From NCBI GenBank assembly GCA_902764825.1, contig CACWXL010000002.1, positions 283,321-347,320 of the forward strand: a stretch of DNA of 64,000 nucleotides, in the 5' to 3' direction. The notes under the pieces were generated by a model, which was not told the origin of the DNA, ran no database searches, and was given only the letters and a program-made list of their open reading frames with translations. Source of the stretch: Oscillospiraceae bacterium (GTDB lineage: Bacteria; Bacillota; Clostridia; Saccharofermentanales; Saccharofermentanaceae). How positions within the stretch are numbered: the stretch's first letter is position 1; each line of letters opens with the position of its first letter. This document shows, in pieces, positions 47,233 through 55,696 of the stretch. The position numbers were made by a program, and so were the translations under genes.

Positions 47233-47924
47233 AAAAAATACTTATACACGACGAAGATAACTGTCGAGGCAGTAAGGAAAGCCATAAGCAGGTAATCTGC
47301 AAGCCCGAGCTTAAGTTCTATTATGCTCGACCTTTTGGTCTCTCCGCCGAGACCTCTGGTGATTGCTGCCGCCGACAGTTCTTCGCCTATGTTAACGCAC
47401 GAGAAAAGAAGCGGTATCATTCTGAATTCAAACATCCTGAGGACATTGCCGCCACCTAACATGACGCCTCTCATCCTCATGGCATCGTTGATCGAAGAAT
47501 ATTCTTCCTTGATCGTCGGGAAAAATCTCATTACAACTGCCAAAGAAACTGCGATCCCGTCCGGGACATGCATCTTCTGCATGCAGGACATGAACTCGCC
47601 GATCTTTGTAGTTCTTACCACATACCATGCCGTGATGATTGCCGGCATGAACTGTACTACGATTCCGCAATATCCTATCAGCAGTGATGCGATAAGGCCT
47701 TCTGACTGCTCAGACAGGAAGTAAAAAGTCAGAACAAGAGCTGAAGCATACGCCAATAAGAATTTCAGAGCGGAAGAATACTTCTTCTCAAGGATCATGA
47801 GTATTATCGGTATCAGAGTAATGGACAGTCTGATAGCCCACAAGAACGGTGTTGTCGCACTCATCATGACGATGAGTGATACGACAAATACCATAAACAG
47901 CTTTGTTCTGGGATCGAGTCTCAT
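47229..47924 (-). CDS. ECF transporter T component (CbiQ/EcfT family)
   Basis: A 231-residue membrane protein opening with LDPRTKLFMVF, typical of CbiQ/EcfT proteins, with four to five spans. Two Ala-Arg-Gly coupling motifs are visible in variant form: MRMRGVMLGG near residue 153 and TRGLGGETKR near 190, which contact the ATPases. It connects the S component to the dual ATPase. Start and stop are packed against neighbours on both sides. Confidence 0.9.
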   Translation of the reverse strand: MRLDPRTKLFMVFVVSLIVMMSATTPFLWAIRLSITLIPIILMILEKKYSSALKFLLAYASALVLTFYFLSEQSEGLIASLLIGYCGIVVQFMPAIITAWYVVRTTKIGEFMSCMQKMHVPDGIAVSLAVVMRFFPTIKEEYSSINDAMRMRGVMLGGGNVLRMFEFRMIPLLFSCVNIGEELSAAAITRGLGGETKRSSIIELKLGLADYLLMAFLTASTVIFVVYKYFL

Positions 47925-47925
47925 G

Positions 47926-48522
47926 TTATACGATTCCGGCCTTCTCGAAATGCTTCTTTACAACAGCCTTGCCGATAACAGCTCCGATGCATCCGAAAAC
48001 GAAGCAGAGAACAACAAGGATTCCGATCGTCTTTACATTGATCGCCGCAAAGAGATTATTTGCATATTCAGCAGAAAAACCGCCGTCGATAAGATCCTGA
48101 CGGTAGGATTCAGCAGTTACAAGGATCGGGAAATAGTTTGCACAAATCCAGAGATTGAAAATACCAAAGCTTATAACAATCTTCTTAAAGCTCTTATACT
48201 GACCTGATTTGGCAATCAGATCTGCAATAACACCTGCGCCGACGATGAGCGGAGCTCCAAGATAACCCATGCCGCCAATGAACATGATGATCGCCAAAAG
48301 GATCGATAAAATGGTGATCATGCCGAACTTTTCAACCTTTGTGTAGAAGAGCATCATCGGGATGCCGCTTGCCAAAGGCAGAATGATTACATATGAAGCA
48401 ACGATATAAGGATGAATATAACCGAGCATTCCAAATGCAAATTCAACAGCAAAAAGGATCGCTGCAAATATGCCGACCGTTATAAAATCTTTTGCCTTAA
48501 GCTTCTTACTTTTGTTTTCCAT
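47926..48522 (-). CDS. MptD/Trep_Strep family ECF substrate-binding (S) component
   Basis: A 198-residue protein with six hydrophobic spans and a basic N-terminus (KSKKLKAKDFITVGIFAAILF), matching the MptD-family putative S components. GGAGGTATAT precedes ATG. In other Bacillota this family is encoded with YbtP/YbtQ-like ABC proteins in iron-siderophore uptake clusters such as the equibactin locus. The adjacent iron box supports a siderophore or haem-like substrate, though the ligand is not proven. Confidence 0.82.
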   Translation of the reverse strand: MENKSKKLKAKDFITVGIFAAILFAVEFAFGMLGYIHPYIVASYVIILPLASGIPMMLFYTKVEKFGMITILSILLAIIMFIGGMGYLGAPLIVGAGVIADLIAKSGQYKSFKKIVISFGIFNLWICANYFPILVTAESYRQDLIDGGFSAEYANNLFAAINVKTIGILVVLCFVFGCIGAVIGKAVVKKHFEKAGIV

Positions 48523-48537
48523 ATATACCTCCGATTA

Positions 48538-50274
48538 TTATGAGATCTTCCAGCTGACTGCCTGTTTTCTGCCAGATACGAAGTTCCTATAAATGCCTTC
48601 CTGCTTGATCAAGTCTTCGTGCTTGCCCTTCTGGACGATCTGTCCCTTGTCCACAACGATGATCTGGTCTGCGTGTCTTACAGTCTTTAATCTGTGCGCG
48701 ATCATTATGATCGTCTTCTCCCTTGTAAGGTTCTCTATAGCTTCCGTAAGCTCCTTCTCATTTTCAGGGTCAACGTTTGCCGTTGCCTCGTCCAGAATGA
48801 TGATCGGTGAATCCTTCATGATCGCTCTTGCAATCGCAATCCTCTGTTTCTCACCGCCTGAGAGCGAAGCTCCGCCCTCACCTACCAAAGTGTCGTAACC
48901 GTCAGGGAGTGCCATTATAAAGTCATGGCACGAAGCTTTCTTCGCAGCTGCGATAACTTCTTCCATAGAAGCATCAGGCCTTCCGAATCTGATATTATTT
49001 GCAATCGTGTCTTCGAAAAGATAAACCCTTTGGAATACGAAACTGAAGTTCTCCATAAGGGAATCAAAGCTGTAATCTCTTACATCCCTTCCGCCAAGCG
49101 TAACCTTGCCTTCCTGGACATCCCAGAATCTGGCAATAAGTGATGTGATCGTAGTCTTACCGCCGCCGGAAGGGCCGACTATAGCAGTCGTTGTATTCTC
49201 TTTGATATCGAGAGTTACATTATCGATTATCTTTCTGTTCTCATAAGCAAAGCTTACATTCTCAAGACGGATGTCTCTGTTAGCGGGCTTGATATCCTCA
49301 CCGTCAATGTCCATCTGCGGAAGATCCGTGATCTCATTTGCAAGATCAACACCCTTTCCGATGATCTTCAAAAGTGCTGTGTATACACCTGCCGCATCGA
49401 GTGATTCAAAGATCATGAACGAGCACATGAGCATTGTGATCGTATACACAAGATCCATGGAACCAGACATATAGAACCAGATCGAAGCAGCAGCGATAAC
49501 AACACCTGTGAGCTTGCTGATAAGCATCTGGATTCCCACAGCAGGAATAGCTGCAAGCTCAGCAGTTATGTCTGCCTTGACCTTACGGTCGATAGCTTTG
49601 GATACACGTGATGTGTTAAGCGCAACGATGTTGTAGTTGCGGATCTCTGCAATGCCCTGGATATATTCAAGAATTACTCCGACGATATCCCTGTCCGATT
49701 CGAGCTTCTCTCCTGCAACCTTTGCGACCTTATAATTTGTCACCTTGTTCCAAAAGAAGAAAACAGTAATTCCTATAACGGCGATCAGACCGATCCTCCA
49801 GTCAAAGAAAAACATGCCGACACCGATTACCACAGTCGTAATGCTTCCCTGAAGAACCATCATTATCGCTCTTGTTGCGATATCTCCTACCTGCTCCATC
49901 GTATTTGTAGTAACAGATGTGATATGGCCAAGGCTCGTATCGTTGAAATATCCCATAGGGAGATATCTAAGGTGCTCTGCAATCTGGATCCTCTTTTGTG
50001 CGCAAGTGTCGTAACCGGCTTCCGTCTCGAGCATATGACCGAATCTGTTGATAGTCATCTTACCAACTGTGCTTAAAAGCATAAGACCAATAACGAGAAG
50101 TATTGTCTTCGTGTCTATAGACTGATTAATAACAGCACCGAACGCTACAAATGCTGCCGGTATCTTCATGGCGGCCAGGATAGCGTCTAAGACACCGAGA
50201 AATACTGCTCTATATAATTTGTTCCTGTTCTTCTGATCACAGAAATCGAAGAACTTTTTTATCATCTCATACAT
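48538..50274 (-). CDS. ABC transporter with fused permease and ATPase (YbtQ-like)
   Basis: A 578-residue half-transporter: six spans (residues 20-310), then an ATPase with GPSGGGKTT near 369, SLSGGEKQR near 474 and IIILDEATANVD near 496. It overlaps the partner half-transporter by 8 bp, so a heterodimer is expected. It has exporter topology, but such pairs in siderophore clusters (YbtPQ, IrtAB) act as importers. It sits in an operon controlled by DtxR-type boxes, with the ECF module downstream. Confidence 0.9.
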   Translation of the reverse strand: MYEMIKKFFDFCDQKNRNKLYRAVFLGVLDAILAAMKIPAAFVAFGAVINQSIDTKTILLVIGLMLLSTVGKMTINRFGHMLETEAGYDTCAQKRIQIAEHLRYLPMGYFNDTSLGHITSVTTNTMEQVGDIATRAIMMVLQGSITTVVIGVGMFFFDWRIGLIAVIGITVFFFWNKVTNYKVAKVAGEKLESDRDIVGVILEYIQGIAEIRNYNIVALNTSRVSKAIDRKVKADITAELAAIPAVGIQMLISKLTGVVIAAASIWFYMSGSMDLVYTITMLMCSFMIFESLDAAGVYTALLKIIGKGVDLANEITDLPQMDIDGEDIKPANRDIRLENVSFAYENRKIIDNVTLDIKENTTTAIVGPSGGGKTTITSLIARFWDVQEGKVTLGGRDVRDYSFDSLMENFSFVFQRVYLFEDTIANNIRFGRPDASMEEVIAAAKKASCHDFIMALPDGYDTLVGEGGASLSGGEKQRIAIARAIMKDSPIIILDEATANVDPENEKELTEAIENLTREKTIIMIAHRLKTVRHADQIIVVDKGQIVQKGKHEDLIKQEGIYRNFVSGRKQAVSWKIS

Positions 50275-52048
50275 TGAGGGCCTCCTTTCCGCTTACAGCA
50301 ACACTTTCAGACTCATCCTCATCCCTTGCCATGCTGTGGGCAGCCCACATGTTGCTGTATAGAGGACATGATTCAAGGAGTTCCTGATGTGTTCCGGAAG
50401 CTTCAAGATTACCCTGGTTGATAACGAAGATCTTGTCGGCATCAACGATTGTGGAAAGCCTGTGTGCGATAACGATCAAGGTCTTGCCCTGTACGAGCTT
50501 TGCTACGCTGGACTGAACGAGAGCCTCGTTCTCAGGATCGGTATATGCCGTAGCCTCATCGAGAATGACTACAGGTGCATTCTTGAGCATGGCTCTTGCG
50601 ATGCAGATCCTCTGGCGCTCACCGCCGGACAGATGTCCGCCTGCGCCGCCGACAACTGTATCATATCCGTTTTCGAGGCCTAAGATGAATTCGTGACAAC
50701 CGCACTTCATTGCAGCCTCTATAACTTCCTCATCAGTAGCGCCCTTTTTACCTAATCTGATATTTTCCTTTATCGAGAGGTCGAAAAGATAATTATCCTG
50801 CGCTACATAAGCTATCTGACTCATGTAGTAATCCAGAGGAATATCCTTGATGTTAACGCCGCCGAATGTGATCACGCCTTCGTCAGGATCCCACAAGGAA
50901 TCGATGAGCCTTGCGACTGTGCTCTTACCGGAACCTGAAGGTCCGACGATAGCACTTACTTCACCCTGCTTTATCTCCATGTTAATGCCGTGGAGGACCT
51001 CAGCATCCTTATACTTGAACTTAACGTTGCTGAGCTTGATATCGGATCCCACAGGTTCTTTTGCAAGTGTCTCAGGTCTCTTCATGTCATCCCTTTCGAG
51101 GATCTCAGTAACCTCACCGAAGATCGTCTTGATCTTTAAGAGATCATCCGTATAAGAGAATGCAACAATAAGAGGTGTGATAAGGCCTGCAGAGAGGATA
51201 ACGCTCATTACAAAGTTCTCGGGAGTAAGGCTTCCGTTCTTAATGAGCAAAAGGCCTACAGGCAACACGCCTAAGAATGTCGCAGGCATGAATGCCATGA
51301 ATCCCGTCTGCCACCAGATGCATCTTCTCATCCAGTCGATGAAGCAGTCAGCGCCTTCTCTTGCTGCCGTTACGAACTTATCGTAAGAAGTCTTGGATTT
51401 ACCGAAGGCCTTTATTACTTCAATACCATTTATGTATTCAACAGCAGTATCGTTTAAAGCCTTTGTCTTCTGGACTGAGACTTCATATCCGTTGCCGCTC
51501 TTTACAAACATTCCTGCACAAAGGATACCGCCGATAACTACAGAGATAAGATTGGCAAGTCCCATTCTCCAGTCAAGTGAGATCAGATATACAAATATAA
51601 CTATTGGAAGGAGAATGTTCGCCGAAAACTCAGGAATGATATGTGCAAGAGTTGTCTCCATGGAATCAACTCGCTCAACGATAATGTTCTTATATGTACC
51701 GCTGTTATCAGAGAGCACGGAGCCTAACGGGATCTTTGAAAGCTTCTCGCAAAGCTGTCTTCTTACAGTACCTAAAACATTGAATGTTCCCATATGCGAC
51801 AAAGACGTTGATATGGAATGACATAAAAGTCTTAATACCCAGCAGGCAGCCATAAGCAGTATCTTACTGAAATAGTAATTCCAATCTTTATTGCCGTTTA
51901 AAAGCTGAACCACCATGTCAGACATAAACAGATAAGGTCCGAACGATAAGGCAACACCGATGACCGCGAGCACAACACTCCAGCCGAAATACTTTATTCT
52001 CCTGCCCGCAAATTCGAGCACCCAGGAGAACGTGCTTTTCTTCTTCAC
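50267..52048 (-). CDS. ABC transporter with fused permease and ATPase (YbtP-like)
   Basis: A 593-residue half-transporter with six spans and an ATPase domain: GPSGSGKST near residue 372, LSGGERQR near 478 and VVILDEATAYTD near 499. The start codon is GTG, with GGGGGTG about 8 bp upstream. It is the first gene of the importer operon, and its promoter has a DtxR-type box filling the -35/-10 spacer. It pairs with the downstream half-transporter. An iron-siderophore role is inferred from regulation and neighbours, not from residues. Confidence 0.9.
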   Translation of the reverse strand: MKKKSTFSWVLEFAGRRIKYFGWSVVLAVIGVALSFGPYLFMSDMVVQLLNGNKDWNYYFSKILLMAACWVLRLLCHSISTSLSHMGTFNVLGTVRRQLCEKLSKIPLGSVLSDNSGTYKNIIVERVDSMETTLAHIIPEFSANILLPIVIFVYLISLDWRMGLANLISVVIGGILCAGMFVKSGNGYEVSVQKTKALNDTAVEYINGIEVIKAFGKSKTSYDKFVTAAREGADCFIDWMRRCIWWQTGFMAFMPATFLGVLPVGLLLIKNGSLTPENFVMSVILSAGLITPLIVAFSYTDDLLKIKTIFGEVTEILERDDMKRPETLAKEPVGSDIKLSNVKFKYKDAEVLHGINMEIKQGEVSAIVGPSGSGKSTVARLIDSLWDPDEGVITFGGVNIKDIPLDYYMSQIAYVAQDNYLFDLSIKENIRLGKKGATDEEVIEAAMKCGCHEFILGLENGYDTVVGGAGGHLSGGERQRICIARAMLKNAPVVILDEATAYTDPENEALVQSSVAKLVQGKTLIVIAHRLSTIVDADKIFVINQGNLEASGTHQELLESCPLYSNMWAAHSMARDEDESESVAVSGKEALNV

Positions 52049-52081
52049 TTTTTACACCCCCGAAAATGAACATACGCAAGA

Positions 52082-52137
52082 GTTAGTCTATACTAACACT
52101 CGGAAAACATAATAGTTAGACGTGCCTAACTTGTCAA
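52082..52137 (-). promoter_or_regulatory. Importer-operon promoter with two DtxR-type boxes
   Basis: Minus strand: TTGACA (52137-52132), 17-bp spacer, TATTAT (52114-52109). GTTAG-N6-CTAAC (52115-52130) fills the spacer almost exactly, and a second box, GTTAG-N6-CTAAC (52082-52097), covers the initially transcribed region. A repressor would occlude RNA polymerase. Confidence 0.85.
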
Positions 52138-52198
52138 CATAAATTTTCTTGATTTATCGCAATCCCTTGTGATAATTGACGTTTTTTGTATTTCCCGC

Positions 52199-52256
52199 TT
52201 GCAATTTTCGGATTGATAAATATAATGTTAGCCGAGACTAATTAGGTTAGACTAAC
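52199..52256 (+). promoter_or_regulatory. feo promoter with two overlapping DtxR-type boxes
   Basis: TTGCAA (52199-52204), 16-bp spacer, TATAAT (52221-52226), then GTTAG-N6-CTAAT (52227-52242) and ATTAG-N6-CTAAC (52241-52256). The second box, with GGTTAGACTAAC at its core, closely matches the classical DtxR/IdeR box. It lies over the start of transcription of feoAAB. Confidence 0.85.
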
Positions 52257-52304
52257 TTATGTACGCTAAATCTTACTTAAATATTTATATATAGGGAGAA
52301 TGAC

Positions 52305-52517
52305 ATGATGCCTATTGTAGTAGCCGATTGCGGCGAGGAATTGATCGTCAGGAAGGTTGGCGGAAGCCCCGAAGTAAAACTTCATCTTGAGAATCTTGGA
52401 ATCGTTCCGGGCGGGCTTGTAACTCTTATCAACGTAAACGACGGAAGCGTGATCCTTAAGGTAAAGGAATCCAGGATCGCACTCAACAAAGATATGGCCA
52501 TGAAGATCATGGTCTGA
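52305..52517 (+). CDS. feoA: FeoA-family protein (first copy)
   Basis: A 70-residue SH3-like cytosolic protein. The GGSPEVKLHLENLGIVPGGLVTLI core and the final VKESRIALNKDMAMKIMV strand are typical of FeoA, which supports FeoB-mediated Fe(II) uptake. GGGAGA precedes the ATG; a second ATG follows at once. It is 30 bp before a second FeoA gene and directly behind the paired iron boxes. Confidence 0.92.
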   Translation: MMPIVVADCGEELIVRKVGGSPEVKLHLENLGIVPGGLVTLINVNDGSVILKVKESRIALNKDMAMKIMV

Positions 52518-52547
52518 TGACGTTTATTAATTAAACAGGAGGAATAT

Positions 52548-52769
52548 ATGAAGACACTAAAGGAAGTGAAGGTAGGACAGACCGTTAAGGTCGTAAAGCT
52601 CCACGGTGAAGGCGCCGTAAAGCGCAGGATCATGGACATGGGAATCACCAAAGGCGTTGAGATCTATGTCCGCAAGGTAGCCCCTCTCGGTGACCCTGTC
52701 GAGGTAACAGTAAGAGGTTATGAATTATCTCTTCGTAAGAACGACGCTGAGATGGTAGAGGTTGAGTGA
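52548..52769 (+). CDS. feoA: FeoA-family protein (second copy)
   Basis: A 73-residue FeoA with GEGAVKRRIMDMGITKGVEIYV and VRGYELSLRKNDAEMVEVE. The two FeoA proteins are clearly divergent in sequence, so they may have separate roles, for example one binding FeoB and one signalling. A strong ribosome binding site (GGAGGAATAT) precedes it. The stop codon lies within a long hairpin that separates it from feoB. Confidence 0.92.
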   Translation: MKTLKEVKVGQTVKVVKLHGEGAVKRRIMDMGITKGVEIYVRKVAPLGDPVEVTVRGYELSLRKNDAEMVEVE

Positions 52770-52839
52770 AATTGCATTTGCTTGCTAAAGTCCTCCGCGC
52801 TTCGCTTGTGCGGAAGTCGCTCGCAAACGAATTTCACTC
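52764..52839 (+). other. Large hairpin between feoA and feoB
   Basis: GAGTGAAATT (52764-52773) pairs with AATTTCACTC (52830-52839), extended by TTTGC/GCAAA, and encloses a second GC-rich stem (TCCGC...GCGGA). It includes the feoA stop codon and ends 45 bp before the feoB start. No T tract follows, so mRNA processing or stabilisation, not termination, is likely. Confidence 0.7.
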
Positions 52840-52883
52840 ATTCATGTAACTAAACCGATAGTTAATGGAGGAATAAATAATAC

Positions 52884-55304
52884 ATGGCTAAAGAAATAAA
52901 GATCGCATTAGCAGGTAACCCGAACAGCGGTAAGACCACGCTCTTCAACGCTCTCACGGGTTCCAACCAGTTCGTCGGCAACTGGCCGGGCGTAACAGTC
53001 GAGAAAAAGGAAGGTAAGCTCAAAAAGCACGATGGCGTAACCATAACAGACCTTCCGGGTATCTATTCCCTCTCCCCTTATACATTAGAGGAAGTCGTAG
53101 CACGTAATTATCTCATCGATGAGAATCCTGACGTTATCCTCAACATCGTAGACGGTACAAACTTAGAGCGTAACCTCTACCTCACAACACAGCTTACAGA
53201 ATTAGGTATCCCTGTCGTAATGGCAGTAAACATGATGGATATCATTAATAAGAACGGCGACAAGATCGACCTCGACATGCTCTCAAAGCAGATGGGCTGC
53301 AAGGCAGTATCCATCTCCGCTCTTAAGGGTACCGGCATCATGGAGGCAGCAGAGGAAGCCATCAAGGCTGCCAACGGAACAAAGACTGTTCCTCCCCACT
53401 CCTTCTCCGGCCCCGTAGAGCATGCTCTGGCTCACATCGAAGAGGCATGCCTCCACGATATGAATCCTGACAAGCAGAGATGGTATGCGATAAAGATCTT
53501 CGAGCGCGACGAGAAAGTAATCGAGAAGCTCGGCATCTCCAAGGAGACAATTGAGCACATCGAGAATGACATCAAGGCAGCTGAGACTGAGCTCGACGAC
53601 GATGCAGAGTCCATCATCACAAACGAGCGCTATGTCTATATCGCTTCCATCATCAAGAGCTGCTACAAGAAGCAGTCAAAAGGCAAGCTCTCCAAATCAG
53701 ATAAGATCGACAAGATCGTAACAAACAGGATCTTGGGTCTCCCTATTTTCGCGCTCATCATGTGGCTCGTTTACTTCATCGCAATGACAACATTAGGAAC
53801 CAGTATGACCGACTGGACAAATGACAATCTCTTCGGTGACGGTTTCTTCTTCTTAGGCATCGGCCAGAAACAGTACGACGAGAATGTTGATAACTGGGCC
53901 GGTGAAGCAGTATTCGTTGACGGCGTTAAGGCTGTTATCGACGAGGCTGTTGATAACGACGTAACAGGTGCTGAAAACCTCCAGGCTGACTTCGATGACG
54001 CAGATTTCGGCGCTTTCGAAGAGGATTACGGATTCTATGCTGATGAGCTCATGGACAAAGGCTATGACATCGAAGCACCTCTCGTTGAATCCGGTGCTCT
54101 TGATGAAGAGGGCGAATTTACCACTCCTGCTATGGATGAGACAGAAGGTGCTGTCTTCGTTCCTTCCGTTCCTGACATGGTTTCCGGACTGCTCGAGAAG
54201 GCCGGCGCTAACGAGTTCGTTACAGGACTTGTCGTTGACGGTATCATCGGTGGTGTAGGCGCAGTATTGGGCTTCGTTCCCCAGATGCTCGTCCTCTTCT
54301 TCCTCCTTGCATTCCTTGAATCCTGCGGATACATGGCAAGAGTCGCATTCGTACTCGACCGTATCTTCAGAAGATTCGGTCTTTCAGGAAAGTCATTCAT
54401 CCCTATGCTCGTATCTTCCGGATGCGGTGTTCCGGGCATCATGGCATCACGTACGATCGAGAATCAGCGTGACAGAAGAATGACCATCATGACTACAACC
54501 TTCATCCCCTGCGGCGCGAAGCTCCCTATCATCGCTCTTATCACGGCAGCTTTGTTCCGCCACACTGCATTCAGAGGTTCATGGCTGGCACCTGCTGCTT
54601 ACTTCATCGGTGTAGCCTCAGTAGTTATCTCCGGTATCATCCTTAAGAAGACAAAGCCTTTCGCAGGCGATCCCGCTCCGTTCGTAATGGAGCTCCCTGC
54701 ATACCACTGGCCGACACTTGGAAACCTCTTGAGATCCATGTGGGAGCGCGGCTGGTCCTTCATCAAAAAAGCAGGCACAGTTATTCTCATCTCCTCTATA
54801 GCTATCTGGCTCGGATCCGTATTCGGAAACACAGGAAGCGGATTCGGATTCGACCCGGATATGGAACTTGAGGCATCTGTCTTGGGCATCATCGGCGGTG
54901 CGATCAAGTGGATCTTCGCTCCTTTGGGCTTCGCTAACATCAAGGCAACTATTGCTACTGTAATGGGTCTTGTTGCAAAGGAAGAAGTCGTCGGCGTATT
55001 CGGTGTTCTTGACTTTGAAGGCTTAACACAGCTCTCAGGCTTCGCATTCCTCATCTTCAACCTCCTCTGCGCTCCGTGCTTTGCAGCTATCGGTGCTATC
55101 AAGAGAGAGATGAACAATGCAAAGTGGACATGGTTCGCTATCGGTTACCAGTGCGTATTTGCTTACGCTATCGCACTCATCGTTTACCAGTTAGGCCTCC
55201 TTTTCACAGGCGCCGTAAACGTAATCGGATTGATATTCGCTCTGCTCGTTCTTGCAGGACTTGTGTACCTCCTTGTAAGACCTGCCAAGAAAACAGCAAA
55301 GTAA
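52884..55304 (+). CDS. feoB: Ferrous iron transporter FeoB
   Basis: An 806-residue Fe(II) transporter. The N-terminal G domain has GNPNSGKTT (11-19), the GVTVEKK switch, DLPGIYSLSPYT near 56 and NMMD (G4) near 116. A GDI-type helical region runs to about 270. The membrane domain has two Gate regions with SSGCGVPGIMASR and PCGAKLPIIALI, then NeoB/FeoB Cys motifs. Between the first and second membrane segments (about residues 315-435) there is an unusually acidic insertion rich in Asp and Glu. GGAGG precedes ATG. It is co-transcribed with the two feoA genes and the Cys-rich partner. Confidence 0.96.
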   Translation: MAKEIKIALAGNPNSGKTTLFNALTGSNQFVGNWPGVTVEKKEGKLKKHDGVTITDLPGIYSLSPYTLEEVVARNYLIDENPDVILNIVDGTNLERNLYLTTQLTELGIPVVMAVNMMDIINKNGDKIDLDMLSKQMGCKAVSISALKGTGIMEAAEEAIKAANGTKTVPPHSFSGPVEHALAHIEEACLHDMNPDKQRWYAIKIFERDEKVIEKLGISKETIEHIENDIKAAETELDDDAESIITNERYVYIASIIKSCYKKQSKGKLSKSDKIDKIVTNRILGLPIFALIMWLVYFIAMTTLGTSMTDWTNDNLFGDGFFFLGIGQKQYDENVDNWAGEAVFVDGVKAVIDEAVDNDVTGAENLQADFDDADFGAFEEDYGFYADELMDKGYDIEAPLVESGALDEEGEFTTPAMDETEGAVFVPSVPDMVSGLLEKAGANEFVTGLVVDGIIGGVGAVLGFVPQMLVLFFLLAFLESCGYMARVAFVLDRIFRRFGLSGKSFIPMLVSSGCGVPGIMASRTIENQRDRRMTIMTTTFIPCGAKLPIIALITAALFRHTAFRGSWLAPAAYFIGVASVVISGIILKKTKPFAGDPAPFVMELPAYHWPTLGNLLRSMWERGWSFIKKAGTVILISSIAIWLGSVFGNTGSGFGFDPDMELEASVLGIIGGAIKWIFAPLGFANIKATIATVMGLVAKEEVVGVFGVLDFEGLTQLSGFAFLIFNLLCAPCFAAIGAIKREMNNAKWTWFAIGYQCVFAYAIALIVYQLGLLFTGAVNVIGLIFALLVLAGLVYLLVRPAKKTAK

Positions 55305-55316
55305 AGGACTGCACAT

Positions 55317-55496
55317 ATGATCGGCTGGCTTGCTGCAAACTGGGTTAACATCTTAGTAATAGCACTTGTTGCTGTTGCCGTATTCTTTGCAGCAAGAAGC
55401 CTGATCAAAGACAAAAAAGCCGGCAAGAGTTCATGCGGCTGCAACTGCTCACACTGCGCCCTTGCAGGCAAATGTCACAGTCAGAATAAAAAATAA
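55317..55496 (+). CDS. FeoB-associated Cys-rich membrane protein
   Basis: A 59-residue protein with one N-terminal transmembrane span (WVNILVIALVAVAVFFAA) and a Cys cluster CGCNCSHCALAGKC at residues 40-53. It matches the small FeoB-associated Cys-rich proteins of Clostridia and starts 12 bp after the feoB stop. It probably binds iron or senses it at the membrane next to FeoB. A terminator follows. Confidence 0.88.
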   Translation: MIGWLAANWVNILVIALVAVAVFFAARSLIKDKKAGKSSCGCNCSHCALAGKCHSQNKK

Positions 55497-55522
55497 AAGA
55501 ATTCACATGCCATAAATGACTT

Positions 55523-55557
55523 GGGCTGTCTCCTACGGGAGGCAGCCCTTTTCGTTC
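55523..55557 (+). terminator. Terminator of the feo operon
   Basis: GGGCTG and CTCC pair with GGGAG and CAGCCC around a small loop, followed by TTTTCGTTCTT, 26 bp after the last feo gene. Confidence 0.85.
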
Positions 55558-55613
55558 TTATGTAAATAAATTTTTGTCTTCGATTTTGCGGTCATTTTGC
55601 TAGCCAAAAAAGC

Positions 55614-55679
55614 GACTTTCGCGAAAAGTCAACTTTTCAGACATGTTTTTGTCCCATTATTCAAAGCTAAAAGTTGACT
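55614..55679. repeat. Alternative palindromes in the feo-transglutaminase gap
   Basis: AGTCAACTTTT (55627-55637) is the exact complement of AAAAGTTGACT (55669-55679). The first arm can instead fold locally with GACTTT (55614-55619). No gene lies between 55497 and 55696. Confidence 0.6.
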
Positions 55680-55696
55680 GCCGTTTCGGAGAATAA

